Positions 1 through 7,980 of a DNA stretch of 64,000 bases are shown piece by piece (the first letter of the stretch is position 1; the number at the start of each line of letters is the position of its first letter). Under the pieces are notes generated by a model. That model searched no databases. It had not been told where the DNA came from and saw only the letters and a list, made by a program, of their open reading frames with translations. A program made the position numbers and the translations under genes. The stretch covers positions 186,001-250,000 of the forward strand of contig NZ_JOHO01000011.1 in NCBI RefSeq assembly GCF_000719705.1. The letters run 5' to 3'. The DNA comes from Streptomyces sp. NRRL S-350 (GTDB taxonomy: Bacteria > Actinomycetota > Actinomycetes > Streptomycetales > Streptomycetaceae).

Positions 1-115
1 CCCTCACCCGACCCATGAGGACGGGAGGCCCGGCGCGCCTCGGCAGCGCGCCGATCGTCCGCCGGGCGGGACCGGCGGACACCCGGGGGGCACGAGTCCC
101 CGGGGGCTGTGGTGC

Positions 116-676
116 CTACGCGACCGCCCGGCTGGGCCGGACCGCGCATAAGCGGGAGGTGCTGGCCACCGCGGCGATGACGGCCGCACGCCGTACGGCC
201 TGCGACGTGATCGACGCCAGGTTCAGCGGCGGCACCGGCTGCTGGAGGGCCAGCACCGCCCACACCTTCTTCCCGTGCGGGGTCAGGTCGGCCTGCCACT
301 TCTCGGCGAGCCCGGCGACCAGAAGCATGCCTCGGCCGGACTCGGCACCGTCGTTGCCGACCGCGTCCGCCGGAAGGTACGGCTTCGCCCTGCTGCCGTC
401 GTGGACGGCCACCACCAGGCGGTCGCCCCCGGGGAACAGGAACAGGCTCACCAGATGCCGGCCGGGCGGGCTGTGCCGGAGCGCGTTCGCCACCAGCTCG
501 TGCGCGATCCACATCATGTCGCCGCGGTCGGCGCGCCCGATGCCCCAGTCCTTGAGCGTGTTGTCCAGCTTCTCCCGCACCGGGCCGACGACGCCGAGAC
601 GTACCTCAAGGTCGGGGTCCGTCGCGTCGATCGCCAGGCGGTAGACCCGGCCGAGACGCCCCCTCCGCCCGCTCAC
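116..676 (-). CDS. ATP-binding anti-sigma-factor-like protein (HATPase_c)
   Basis: 186 residues, GTG start overlapping the stop of the upstream gene (GTGA), so the two are co-translated. Visible GHKL-type features: an N-box around residues 59-65 (HELVANA, Glu60 and Asn64), a DG at 93-94 and a glycine-rich SGRGMLLV at 113-120. This is the RsbW/SpoIIAB-like ATPase fold found in many copies in Streptomyces genomes, usually as small regulators or serine kinases of anti-sigma factors. No transmembrane segment. Function beyond ATP binding is inference. Confidence 0.75.
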   Translation of the reverse strand: MSGRRGRLGRVYRLAIDATDPDLEVRLGVVGPVREKLDNTLKDWGIGRADRGDMMWIAHELVANALRHSPPGRHLVSLFLFPGGDRLVVAVHDGSRAKPYLPADAVGNDGAESGRGMLLVAGLAEKWQADLTPHGKKVWAVLALQQPVPPLNLASITSQAVRRAAVIAAVASTSRLCAVRPSRAVA

Positions 677-1080
677 CGCTGCGCCCCGGCGTCGACCCGC
701 TCCAGCGCGGGGGGAGCCGCAGGGGCGGGCGGGAGCTTCCGCACCCCGTCCGAGGGCGGGATCGGCGGCACGGGGGTCCGATGGGTAATCAGAACGGCCC
801 TGTGCGCGGCGACTTCACCCGCGAAGTCGTCCCAGCCCTTGCGGCAGATGGAGAGCATCGTGCGGTCGAGGGTCACGACCATCACGACGTCGCCGCCAGC
901 CACGAGCGCCATCACGCGCTGCCAGCCGGGGCGCTCGGCCGCCGGGAGGAGTTCGTCGGTGTCGACGATGTTCTCGGACACCGGGATGTTCTCGGAGGTG
1001 GCGCGCTGCTCGCACCATCCCGTGAGGAGGTCCAGGCTGAGGGTGTCGCTGGTGCAGAGGTAGGTGACGGCGGTGCGCAT
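673..1080 (-). CDS. Resolvase-fold-like small protein, probably not a recombinase
   Basis: 135 residues, ATG with AGGAG 8 bases upstream. The order of YLCTSD near the N-terminus, a Glu/Asp-rich middle and MVVTLDR near residue 80 resembles the N-terminal domain of serine recombinases (YxRVS ... VxxLDR). The DNA-binding domain is absent and the catalytic serine context is changed, so it is more likely a regulatory relative. It is the first gene of a two-gene unit with the ATPase. The C-terminus is Pro/Ala-rich. Function unknown. Confidence 0.6.
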   Translation of the reverse strand: MRTAVTYLCTSDTLSLDLLTGWCEQRATSENIPVSENIVDTDELLPAAERPGWQRVMALVAGGDVVMVVTLDRTMLSICRKGWDDFAGEVAAHRAVLITHRTPVPPIPPSDGVRKLPPAPAAPPALERVDAGAQR

Positions 1081-1295
1081 GGGGAGGCTCCTGTGTGGAC
1101 GACACAGTCGGTCGCCGTGCCCGGTCCCTACAGGGGTGTGGGGCCGTGCTCGGCAGCTCGGAGGGGAGCGTGGTGCGCCACTGGGAATCCGGGGCCCGCG
1201 GTGAAGCTCGTGCGGGTGCCCGCCTGGTCTGACAGCCGGTCACGTCGGGGGACGCTCGGCGGTCAGGGGCGCTGACTCTTCCGCGAGGGGGGAGA

Positions 1296-1330
1296 GCCCC
1301 GGGCGCTCGACGAAGGGGTGCGCCCGGGGC
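1296..1330 (-). terminator. Hairpin terminator after the small peptide gene
   Basis: Perfect 11-bp stem GCCCCGGGCGC / GCGCCCGGGGC with a 13-base loop, 20 bases past the stop of the peptide gene at 1351. No T-run, as is usual in Streptomyces. Confidence 0.7.
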
Positions 1331-1350
1331 CCTGCTACGTGCGGGGCTGA

Positions 1351-1455
1351 CTACTCGTCGCCGCCGGCCGAGCTACCGGCGCTGTCGTTGTTGCCGCCCT
1401 CGCCGCCGTCGGTCTGGTGGTCGTTGTTCCCGCTGCCGTGCTTGTTGTTGCTCAT
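1351..1455 (-). CDS. 34-residue Asn/Gly/Asp-rich peptide
   Basis: Start chosen at 1455 because AGGAGGT lies 8 bases upstream; longer in-frame starts lack such a site. The product (MSNNKHGSGN... ending SAGGDE) is entirely polar, with no signal peptide and no cysteine. It has its own terminator and is divergent from the helix-turn-helix/TPR regulator at 1755 across a 299-base region. That arrangement recalls regulator-peptide pairs, but no export signal or maturation gene is visible. Function unknown. Confidence 0.55.
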   Translation of the reverse strand: MSNNKHGSGNNDHQTDGGEGGNNDSAGSSAGGDE

Positions 1456-1754
1456 GGGCCTGTACCTCCTGGTGGGCCGCCGAGGCGGCGTCAGTGTGGA
1501 AACGCCCCCAGGAACCGTGAGGCCCCCGGGCGGGGCGCAGGACCGTACCACCGCGCCGTTGCGGGGGTGCGGAGCGACCGGTGTGCGATGTTCCTCGTGC
1601 TGCTCACCGGCTGCTGACATTCAGTGAACTGGTAGTCACGCAACCGGGGATAGGACATTCTGGGGGCGCTGTCCTCACGCCCCTAGGACATTTCCGAGCG
1701 GGGGGACGGCACGAGGATGGCGAGGGGGTCGCCTTCCCGGACTGAGGAGCGCCC
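1456..1754. promoter_or_regulatory. Divergent control region with inverted repeat TGTCCT/AGGACA
   Basis: This holds the promoters of the peptide gene (minus) and the regulator (plus). An inverted repeat TGTCCT-9-AGGACA lies at 1670-1690. TAGGACATT occurs twice, at 1651 and 1684; TAGGAC matches the Streptomyces -10 consensus. The repeat is a plausible operator for the regulator at 1755. No other gene is seen here. Confidence 0.45.
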
Positions 1755-3059
1755 ATGGCAGAGGTCCGCCCGAACGACGTGCTCAGAGGGTTGATGGACA
1801 GCGCCAAGCTGTCCGCGGAGGACGTGGCGAAGGCGGTCAACGCCGCAGAGGAGAGGCTGTTCGAGAAGCCGGGGAACACCACCGGCCGACAGGTCCGCCG
1901 CTGGCTGTCCGGGGAGACGGCGCAGCCGCGCGTCCCCTCCCTCGTCGGCCTGATGGACGTGTTCAACCTGTCCGGCGACGCCTTGGGCTTCACGCTTTCG
2001 GGTAAAAGACTGCGTGATCTTGCGGCGTTCCAGCCGACCTCTACGCTGCTTGTGGACACCCCCGACCAGGAGGAGGACCACGTGCGCCGACGCTCCTTCA
2101 TGCTCGCCGCAACCGGCAACCTGATCAGCTTCGCATTCGCCCCGCTACCGAGCGGCGGCCGGATAGGAGCAAGCGACGTCGAGAGAATCCGCGAGACCAT
2201 CACCAAGCTGCACGCCGTGGACGACCTCTACGGCGGCGACCAGCTGGCCGACATCGCGGAGGAGTTCGTCCGGCAGATCGAGGGCGCGATGGCCCGGTGC
2301 CTCTACGGGCCGAACGTCGAGAAAGCGCTGTACCGCGTCATCGGCGAGCTGCACGCCAGCGCCGGGTGGTTCGCGTTCGACAGCGGCGACCAGGAGCGCG
2401 CAAGCCGCAACTTCGACAGCGGGCTCCGCGCCGGCCTCCTCTCCGGCGACAAGCACCTCCAGGCCCGCATCTGGGCGTACATGTCCCGCCAGTCCTGGGC
2501 CCTCGGCCGGGCGACCGAGACCATCACCATCGCCCGCCTGGCGCTCGACGCGACCCGCAACAGCCGCGACCACCGGCTGACCGCCCTCCTGCACGGCCGC
2601 CTCGCCCTCGGCTACGCCGCCTCCGGGCAGAAGGCACAGACCGGCAACGCCCTGGCGAAGGCCGAGACCGTCCTCGACCGAGTCGGCCCCGACCCGGTCC
2701 ACCCGTGGCTCGCCTTCGTCGGCGCCGGAGAGGTCCTGTCGGCCGGGGCGCTGGCGTACATGAGCCTCCGCCAGCCCGACAAGGCCGCGCGCCAGGAAGA
2801 GCAGGCGATGGCGCTGCGCCCCCCGGGGTTCCGGCGGAACCAGTTCGCGACGAGTGTCCACCTCGCGCAGTGCTACATCGCCGACGGCCAGGTCGAGCGC
2901 GGGATCAGCATGGCCGGTGAAGCGCTCGACCTCTACCCGACCGTCAACTGCCCCCGCTGGGCGGTCCACCTCGGCACGGTCCGGGACAAGCTGTCCGGGA
3001 TGGATCTTCCCGAGGGGACCGCCTTCGTGGAACGCTACGACACCGTCACCGCCGCATAG
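1755..3059 (+). CDS. Helix-turn-helix regulator with TPR-like C-terminus
   Basis: 434 residues. Residues 1-75 resemble the Streptomyces HTH-type N-terminus (a VAKAVN segment, then RRWLSGETAQPRVPSLVGL). About 300 helical residues follow with the alternating Ala/Leu pattern of tetratricopeptide repeats. The linker VRRRSFMLAATGN near residue 115 is common in this Streptomyces family. Such proteins usually sense a ligand or peptide through the TPR part. The GNAT gene follows 15 bases later on the same strand, so they probably share a transcript. Confidence 0.7.
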   Translation: MAEVRPNDVLRGLMDSAKLSAEDVAKAVNAAEERLFEKPGNTTGRQVRRWLSGETAQPRVPSLVGLMDVFNLSGDALGFTLSGKRLRDLAAFQPTSTLLVDTPDQEEDHVRRRSFMLAATGNLISFAFAPLPSGGRIGASDVERIRETITKLHAVDDLYGGDQLADIAEEFVRQIEGAMARCLYGPNVEKALYRVIGELHASAGWFAFDSGDQERASRNFDSGLRAGLLSGDKHLQARIWAYMSRQSWALGRATETITIARLALDATRNSRDHRLTALLHGRLALGYAASGQKAQTGNALAKAETVLDRVGPDPVHPWLAFVGAGEVLSAGALAYMSLRQPDKAARQEEQAMALRPPGFRRNQFATSVHLAQCYIADGQVERGISMAGEALDLYPTVNCPRWAVHLGTVRDKLSGMDLPEGTAFVERYDTVTAA

Positions 3060-3074
3060 GACAGGAGCAGCAAC

Positions 3075-3626
3075 GTGGCCGCCCCCGGACCGACCCTGAC
3101 CGTCACCTACTACACCGCCGAGGACCTGCCCGAGATCGAGCCGGTACTGCTCGACCTCTACGACCGGATCTACGCCGAGGAGAAGGCCGGGGACGAGTTC
3201 TTCACCATGGAGGCGTTCACCGGCCGCCTCCGCCGCCAGACCGCCAGTCCGCGCTGGGGCTGCACCCTCGGAGAGGTCGACGGCCGGCCGATCGGCTACG
3301 CCTACGGATTCGCCCGCACCGCCGACTACCAGTGGGGCGGCCTGATCGAGACGGAGCCCGGCGCCGACCTCACGGAGACCGACAGCAGGACGTTCGCGTT
3401 CTGCGAGATCATGGTCCTCCCTGAGTTCAGGGGGACCGGCATCGCCCACACCCTGCACGAGGAGCTGCTGTCGCACCGCCCCGAGGAGCGAGTGCACCTC
3501 CTGGTCGAGGAGGAGCACCCCCGGGTGCGGGCCCTCTACGAGCGGTGGGGCTACGTGAAGATGGGGATCATCCAGCACCCCGGCTCGCCCCGCTACGTCT
3601 CCATGTTCCGGCCCATCACCCTCTGA
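3075..3626 (+). CDS. GNAT-family N-acetyltransferase
   Basis: 183 residues, GTG start with AGGAG 9 bases upstream. The acetyl-CoA loop is visible near residues 114-125 (LPEFRGTGIAHTL, the R/Q-x-x-G-x-G/A signature), followed by a C-terminal ALYERWGYVKMG segment typical of GNAT enzymes. Substrate unknown. Downstream of the regulator and convergent with the 3660-4764 operon. Confidence 0.8.
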   Translation: MAAPGPTLTVTYYTAEDLPEIEPVLLDLYDRIYAEEKAGDEFFTMEAFTGRLRRQTASPRWGCTLGEVDGRPIGYAYGFARTADYQWGGLIETEPGADLTETDSRTFAFCEIMVLPEFRGTGIAHTLHEELLSHRPEERVHLLVEEEHPRVRALYERWGYVKMGIIQHPGSPRYVSMFRPITL

Positions 3627-3651
3627 GCCGGCGGACAGCGCCCGCCGGCTC
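3625..3651. terminator. Bidirectional hairpin between convergent genes
   Basis: Perfect 10-bp stem GAGCCGGCGG / CCGCCGGCTC with a 7-base loop, starting in the stop codon of the acetyltransferase and ending 9 bases before the stop of the opposing gene. Confidence 0.75.
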
Positions 3652-3659
3652 ACCACCCG

Positions 3660-3947
3660 TCAGGACAGGACGAAGGAACTCGGGCGCGGCGGGGTCGACA
3701 GCACCCGGGCGAACTCGGTGAAGGCCGCGACGACCGGCATCCGGGCCCAGAACTCCGCGCACACCCGGCAGGAGATCCGCACGCCCTCGCCCCGGCTGCA
3801 CACCCGGTGCTCACCCTCCACCGCGTGCTCCCGCTCCGGGTGCTGGCACATCGGGCACGGCCGCAGCCGGGCCACACGCTCAATCTGGCGGCGGGCCCGG
3901 TCCAGCCGCGGGTACGGGCGCCGGTTCGCCACGGTGTACGGCCTCAC
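3660..3947 (-). CDS. Small zinc-ribbon-like protein
   Basis: 95 residues. The GTG start overlaps the previous stop (GTGA). Cys31-x2-Cys34 and Cys60-x2-Cys63 form a likely zinc ribbon between an Arg-rich N-terminus and a hydrophobic tail. Last gene of a three-gene operon (4764 to 3660). Function unknown. Confidence 0.6.
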   Translation of the reverse strand: MRPYTVANRRPYPRLDRARRQIERVARLRPCPMCQHPEREHAVEGEHRVCSRGEGVRISCRVCAEFWARMPVVAAFTEFARVLSTPPRPSSFVLS

Positions 3948-4396
3948 AGCGCACCCCCGACATGGCGGTGCCCTGCCGATGGGGGGGAGACCGGCAGGGC
4001 ACCGCGGTGCCCAGCCGATGGGGGGTTGACCGGCTGGGGTGACAACGAGTCTGCCCCCGAAGCGTGATCGTTGTGCACGGTTCGCCGATGCTCCTCCAGA
4101 GCGGCCGCCACGCGCTCCCTGCGGGCCGCCTCGCGCCGGTTGGCGGACGCCGTGAGGGACTGGCTGATCTCCTCCGGGCTGTACGCCGCCAGCGCCTCGC
4201 CGAGCGTCTGTCCCTCGGCCGCGCCGGGGCGGGCGGGGAGCTCGATCCGGCCGGGCTCCAGGCCCGGCCACTCGTCGTGGTGCCAGCCGCACCGCTCGGG
4301 GCAGGACCAGCGCACGCACCCGGCCTTGGCGTGGCCGAGCGGGTACGGGAACTCCGGCTGCGGCAGGCAGGGCGCGTCGCCCCCGAGGATGCTCAC
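3944..4396 (-). CDS. Hypothetical protein with Cys/His cluster
   Basis: 150 residues, GTG start overlapping the upstream stop by GTGA. Residues 27-40 contain CVRWSCPERCGWHH, a likely metal site. A helical, charged segment follows, and the C-terminus carries an imperfect repeat (PPSAGHRGALPV then PPSAGHRHVGGAL). Middle gene of the operon; not recognised. Confidence 0.6.
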   Translation of the reverse strand: MSILGGDAPCLPQPEFPYPLGHAKAGCVRWSCPERCGWHHDEWPGLEPGRIELPARPGAAEGQTLGEALAAYSPEEISQSLTASANRREAARRERVAAALEEHRRTVHNDHASGADSLSPQPVNPPSAGHRGALPVSPPSAGHRHVGGAL

Positions 4397-4764
4397 GCCT
4401 CGCCCCCTGCGGCGCCGCGGGTCTCCGGCTCCTCGGCGGCCTGGTCCACGAGGCCGACCGCGCGCACCGCGTCCACCGCCGGGCGCAGCTTCTCCGCGAG
4501 GACCTGGAGGCGGCGCACCGCCTCCTCGAGGACGTCGTCCTCCGGCCCGCCCCACCGGCCGGTCGCCAGCTCGACCAGCTCCACGTCCGGCAGCGACCGC
4601 AGCCACTCCGCACGCTGCCCCGGCTCTCGCCGCGCCGCGTCGAACTGCCGGACCGCCCCAGCAAGACGCTGCGTGCCGGCATCGGTCAAGTCCAGCCTGA
4701 TCCGCCCGGTGTGGTCGTGGACCACCCCTTCGTAGTCCTCGGGACCCAGGTGCAGAGACGTCAT
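4393..4764 (-). CDS. Hypothetical protein, first gene of a three-gene operon
   Basis: 123 residues, ATG with GAGGAT upstream. Acidic N-terminus (GPEDYEGVVHDHTGRIRLDL), then predicted helices rich in Arg and Leu; no Cys, no membrane segment. Overlaps the next gene by 4 bases. Not recognised. Confidence 0.55.
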   Translation of the reverse strand: MTSLHLGPEDYEGVVHDHTGRIRLDLTDAGTQRLAGAVRQFDAARREPGQRAEWLRSLPDVELVELATGRWGGPEDDVLEEAVRRLQVLAEKLRPAVDAVRAVGLVDQAAEEPETRGAAGGEA

Positions 4765-5030
4765 CGGTAGATCCTCCTCGCGGTTACGGCCGGACAGGAT
4801 GGCACAAACCGCCCGACCGCCGCCGACGAAGGACCGGCGCGGGCCGCCGCGTATTCGCCGGTGACTCGGTCATGTTCGTCCTGCCGGGACGGGCGGCCAC
4901 CGAAGTGACCTGGTCGCGCTGACGGCTGTCACCGGCTGCACCCCGCGCTCAATCGAACAGTGAATTGAGTGCAGAGAGTCATGGCATGATCACTTGCCGT
5001 TGTGCAAAACCCTTCAACTGGAGAGATCTC
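4765..5030. promoter_or_regulatory. Divergent intergenic region with CTCAAT/ATTGAG inverted repeat
   Basis: Separates the 4764 operon (minus) from the secreted-protein gene (plus). It contains the inverted repeat CTCAAT-10-ATTGAG (4948-4969) and is less GC-rich near 4950-5020. No clear -35/-10 pair could be fixed. No gene seen. Confidence 0.35.
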
Positions 5031-5906
5031 ATGCGTGCACTGAAGAGGCTCAGGTCCGCCGCCACGGCGGCGGTCGCGGCCGGGATGCTGCTCGTGGTGG
5101 CCGGCCCCGGGCAGGCCGCGCACGCGGACGGCCCGCAGGCCCCCGGCGCCCCGCTCTACGGACTCCAGGTCGTGAAGCAGACCGGCAAGGTCGACAACTT
5201 CGAGCGGCAGATGGTGTTCTGCCCGCCCGGCACCGTCGCCATCGGCGGCGGCGGGGAGGCGTCGATCGGCTGGAACCCGGGCAGCGACACCCTGTCCCTG
5301 GTCGGGAGCTTCCCCGTCATCGAGCGCGGCGATGCGACCGGCTGGACGGCGAACGCGCGCACCTACACCTCCGACCCCCTGACCGTCACGGTGTACGCGG
5401 TCTGCGCCGAGCGCCCGTCCGGATACGAGGTCCTCACGAAGGGCGAGACGCCCGTCCCCCGGGGCCAGACCAGCACCCTCACCTGCCCGGCAGGCAAGAT
5501 CGTGACCGGCGGCGGCGGCGAGGTCATGGGCGGCTACACCGGGCTGAGCAAGTCCTACCCCGCCCCGGTCACCACGGGCCTGCCGAACCAGTGGGCCGTC
5601 GGCGGCTACAACGACCAGACCATCACGGCCGACATGACCACCTACGCGCTCTGCGCCGCCCCGGTCCAGTACATGACCGTCGCGAGCCACACCACCACCT
5701 CTAACAATCCCGTCGGCGGCCTCCTGGCCTGCCCGACCGGCAAGACCGTCATGGGCGGCGGAGCCTCGGCGAACGGCGACACCGCGGCCCTGACCTCGAC
5801 CAGGCCCGCCCTCGCCCGCGAAGGGGCCGTCCGCGACGGCTGGTGGGCCCAGGCCAGCACCTTCTACGACCCCTCCAGCGCCGACCTGTACGTGATGTGC
5901 CGGTGA
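5031..5906 (+). CDS. Secreted protein with three Cys-Pro-x-Gly/GGGG repeats
   Basis: 291 residues from ATG 5031, chosen because GGAGAG is 6 bases upstream. A signal peptide is clear: basic MRALKRLR, a hydrophobic stretch and AHA near residue 34. The mature part has three related blocks of about 70 residues, each with (F/T/A)CPxG followed by GGG(G/A) and closed by a late Cys (VYAVCAE, TYALCAA, LYVMCR), suggesting one disulfide per repeat. Function unknown. It is the last plus-strand gene before the phage block and may be host or phage cargo. Confidence 0.7.
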   Translation: MRALKRLRSAATAAVAAGMLLVVAGPGQAAHADGPQAPGAPLYGLQVVKQTGKVDNFERQMVFCPPGTVAIGGGGEASIGWNPGSDTLSLVGSFPVIERGDATGWTANARTYTSDPLTVTVYAVCAERPSGYEVLTKGETPVPRGQTSTLTCPAGKIVTGGGGEVMGGYTGLSKSYPAPVTTGLPNQWAVGGYNDQTITADMTTYALCAAPVQYMTVASHTTTSNNPVGGLLACPTGKTVMGGGASANGDTAALTSTRPALAREGAVRDGWWAQASTFYDPSSADLYVMCR

Positions 5907-5931
5907 CCGTGGCGGACAGCCACGAACGAAA

Positions 5932-5969
5932 GGACCGCCCGCCCCCGGAGCCATGGGGGCGGGCGGTCC
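5932..5969. terminator. Strong bidirectional terminator at the phage block boundary
   Basis: Perfect 15-bp stem GGACCGCCCGCCCCC / GGGGGCGGGCGGTCC with an 8-base loop. It lies between the convergent ends of the secreted-protein gene and the last late gene (5972). Confidence 0.85.
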
Positions 5970-5971
5970 GC

Positions 5972-6358
5972 TCAGGGAGCCGACGGTGCCGGCGGCGGGT
6001 CGCAGTCGGCCTCGGCCGGGCAGAGCTGCGAGAGGCGGCGGTTTGCCAGGTCGACCGCGTCCCGCAGGCTGCTGCCGTGGTTCGGGTTCATCTGCTCCTC
6101 GACCCGGGCGACGCGGTTCTCGATCCCGGCCATCCGGTCCTCGATCCCGCCGACGCGCTCCATCACGCCGAGGCGGGCCGGGACGCCCGGCCGTTCGGGT
6201 TCGCCGTTCCAGTCGTCGATGAACTGCTCGATCTTCCCGCCGAGGCGCAGCGCCCCGCGTACGGCCTTCCACGCGAGGGCACCGACCGCCGCGGCGAGGG
6301 TGAGCGCCCCACCCCAGATCAGGAAGACATCCACCGCCGGAACTCCGGTGCTGTCCAC
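5972..6358 (-). CDS. Membrane-anchored coiled-coil protein of the lysis cassette
   Basis: 128 residues, GTG start 3 bases past the holin stop. One transmembrane helix (about residues 10-32, VFLIWGGALTLAAAVGALAW), then a charged stretch and a heptad-like region (MERVGGIEDRMAGIENRVARVEEQM), and a Pro-rich tail. This layout matches the small actinophage membrane proteins that accompany holins. Last gene of the late operon. Confidence 0.65.
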   Translation of the reverse strand: MDSTGVPAVDVFLIWGGALTLAAAVGALAWKAVRGALRLGGKIEQFIDDWNGEPERPGVPARLGVMERVGGIEDRMAGIENRVARVEEQMNPNHGSSLRDAVDLANRRLSQLCPAEADCDPPPAPSAP

Positions 6359-6361
6359 CGC

Positions 6362-6583
6362 TCACTCCTCCTGACGCGGGGAGTGCCGGGCCTTCCAGCC
6401 GGCCACGAACGCGGCCGTCCCCGGGATGATCGACAGGATGAACGGGCTGATGCTGTCCGGCATCCAGTCGAGCAGCCGGGCGTTGTCCTGCGCCTCGGCG
6501 AGCACGGCGAGCAGGCCGGTCGTTCCCAAGTAGGCGAAGGCCGCCCCCGCCTTGACCTTCGTCTCCACGCGGTGCTTGGCCAT
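6362..6583 (-). CDS. Holin
   Basis: 73 residues with two hydrophobic segments (about 14-28 and 46-62), a basic N-terminus (MAKHRVETKVKAG) and a basic tail (WKARHSPRQ). Size, topology and its place just after the amidase match class II actinophage holins. It would form the inner-membrane lesion that releases the endolysin. Confidence 0.75.
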   Translation of the reverse strand: MAKHRVETKVKAGAAFAYLGTTGLLAVLAEAQDNARLLDWMPDSISPFILSIIPGTAAFVAGWKARHSPRQEE

Positions 6584-6599
6584 GGAATTCCCCTCTCTC

Positions 6600-7520
6600 T
6601 CAGTTGACGACGTCGAAGCCGTGCTTCGCGCCGAGCTTCGTCAGCGAGTCCCGGCCGGGGATGCCGTCGGCGGCCTGGCCGGGCGCCCGCCCGCGGTACC
6701 CGCAGCGCTCCTGCCAGCCGGACATCGCCGTCACCGTGCTGGTCCCGTAGTGGCCGTCCTGGAAGACCTTCGACAGCAGGCCCTCGTCGACCAGGGCGGC
6801 CTCGACCGTCACGACGCCGGCGTACGTGACCGGCGTCCCGGCCATCTGGGGGTTCGTCCGGGCAGCTTCGATCAGCTTCGATAGGGACACCTGCGGGCGG
6901 GCCGGGGTCGGCGTCCCACGCCGGGGGCCGCCCTGCCCGAGGCGGGCCGCGATCCGGTCCCGCATCGGCGCCATGGCGAACGACGGGTCGATCTTCCCCG
7001 GCTGCCACTCCTTGTGGCCGATCACGCTCGCGGCGTTCCAGCCGTGCGCCCGGCACAGCGCCGCCGACACCTTCACGATCGCGTCGAGCTGCGCCTCCGG
7101 CCACGGGTCCCGGCCGTCGCCCAGGTTCTCGCACTCGAACCCGTAGAAGTGCCTGTTCCCGTCGACCGTGGCGACGGTGTCGACCGGCAGGGAGCGCTGC
7201 GCGATGACCGCGTCCAGCACGGCCGGATCGCCCAGGCCGGCGTGGTTGGTCCGGCCGTAGCCGATCAGGTACACCACCCCGGACTTCGCGATCACGCCGT
7301 GGCACAGCGGCCCGGGCAGGCCCTCGTACCCGTCGTGGCACATCTGCACCGTCTGGTCGGTGCCGCGGGTGACGCTGTGGTGGATCACCACCCCGTTCAC
7401 CGGGCCCCACGGTCCCTTGGCGTTGCGGTTCCACGTCCGCCAGGACGGGCCCTCGACCACGTCCAAGCCTTCGTCACGCAGCGCAGCCAGGAACCGGTCT
7501 GCGCTCAGCGGGTCACTCAT
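6600..7520 (-). CDS. Endolysin: N-acetylmuramoyl-L-alanine amidase (Amidase_2)
   Basis: 306 residues. Start at 7520 chosen for AAGGAGGT upstream; it overlaps the previous gene by 8 bases. The type-2 amidase/PGRP signatures are present: VVIHHSV at 45-50 (zinc His), a central FYGFECEN and IGHKEWQPGKIDP (second zinc His and catalytic Lys region). After a Pro-rich linker (about 205-225) the C-terminal 80 residues look like a wall-binding domain. Cleaves the muramyl-L-alanine bond at lysis. Confidence 0.9.
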   Translation of the reverse strand: MSDPLSADRFLAALRDEGLDVVEGPSWRTWNRNAKGPWGPVNGVVIHHSVTRGTDQTVQMCHDGYEGLPGPLCHGVIAKSGVVYLIGYGRTNHAGLGDPAVLDAVIAQRSLPVDTVATVDGNRHFYGFECENLGDGRDPWPEAQLDAIVKVSAALCRAHGWNAASVIGHKEWQPGKIDPSFAMAPMRDRIAARLGQGGPRRGTPTPARPQVSLSKLIEAARTNPQMAGTPVTYAGVVTVEAALVDEGLLSKVFQDGHYGTSTVTAMSGWQERCGYRGRAPGQAADGIPGRDSLTKLGAKHGFDVVN

Positions 7521-7971
7521 CGCCGTGCACCTCCTTCTCGCTGTCCGGACACTGTCCGGACGCCGTGCCCCCCAAGTCCTCCGGGCTGTCCGCGCCCGTG
7601 TCCGCCCGGACATCTACGGACACGTCCACGGACACCGTGTCCGGACGGTGTCCGTGCAGGTCACCGGCCACGTCGGCAAGGGTGTCCGCCGTGTCCGGGG
7701 CGTCGTGTCCGTCGTGTCCGGACACCGTGTCCGGATCTTGTCCGCCGCCCTCCTCGGCCGGCTTCGGCAGGCCGATGGGATCGCACGGCACGAGCTTCGG
7801 CACCGGCCCGCTCAGGTCGACCCGGTAGTACTGGCCGTTGAGCATCGCTACGCCGTGTGGCGGCTTGGTGTCGCCGACGTTGGTCGTCACCGCCCGGCCG
7901 AGGGCGCGCTGCGCCGCCATCGCGGCCTGCACCGGCCGCTGGACGGCGCGCTGGATGGACTGCGGAGCCAC
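7513..7971 (-). CDS. Hypothetical phage protein with Asp-Thr-Val-Ser-rich tail
   Basis: 152 residues, GTG with AGGAGG 6 bases upstream. The N-terminal 65 residues are helical then beta-like (GVAMLNGQYYRVDL). From about residue 78 the protein becomes low-complexity: PDTVSGHDGHDAPDTADT and later GHRPDTVSVDVSVDV. The DNA there is a dense array of GTCC/GGAC. The same peptide style ends the unrelated polyprotein at 33199. Function unknown. Confidence 0.6.
   Translation of the reverse strand: MAPQSIQRAVQRPVQAAMAAQRALGRAVTTNVGDTKPPHGVAMLNGQYYRVDLSGPVPKLVPCDPIGLPKPAEEGGGQDPDTVSGHDGHDAPDTADTLADVAGDLHGHRPDTVSVDVSVDVRADTGADSPEDLGGTASGQCPDSEKEVHGDE
7541..7745. repeat. Dense GTCC/GGAC palindrome cluster inside coding DNA
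   Basis: About 21 occurrences of GTCC or GGAC in 205 bases, often paired as TGTCCGGACA. It lies in the 3' half of the 7513-7971 gene. A second cluster of this kind is at 33376-33536. Confidence 0.7.
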
Positions 7972-7980
7972 CTGGTCCTC

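Noticed and set aside
673..1080. Serine integrase for the phage
   Set aside because: Only 135 residues, no recombinase DNA-binding domain, catalytic context altered; it is linked to an anti-sigma-like ATPase.
1..5906. Left phage attachment site
   Set aside because: No tRNA gene, integrase or matching repeat pair could be found, and the other end is outside the window.
7541..7745. Streptomyces conjugative-transfer (clt/TRS) repeats
   Set aside because: Known TRS of pSVH1 is GACCCGGA-like; the motif here is TGTCCGGACA and no TraB/FtsK-type gene is present.
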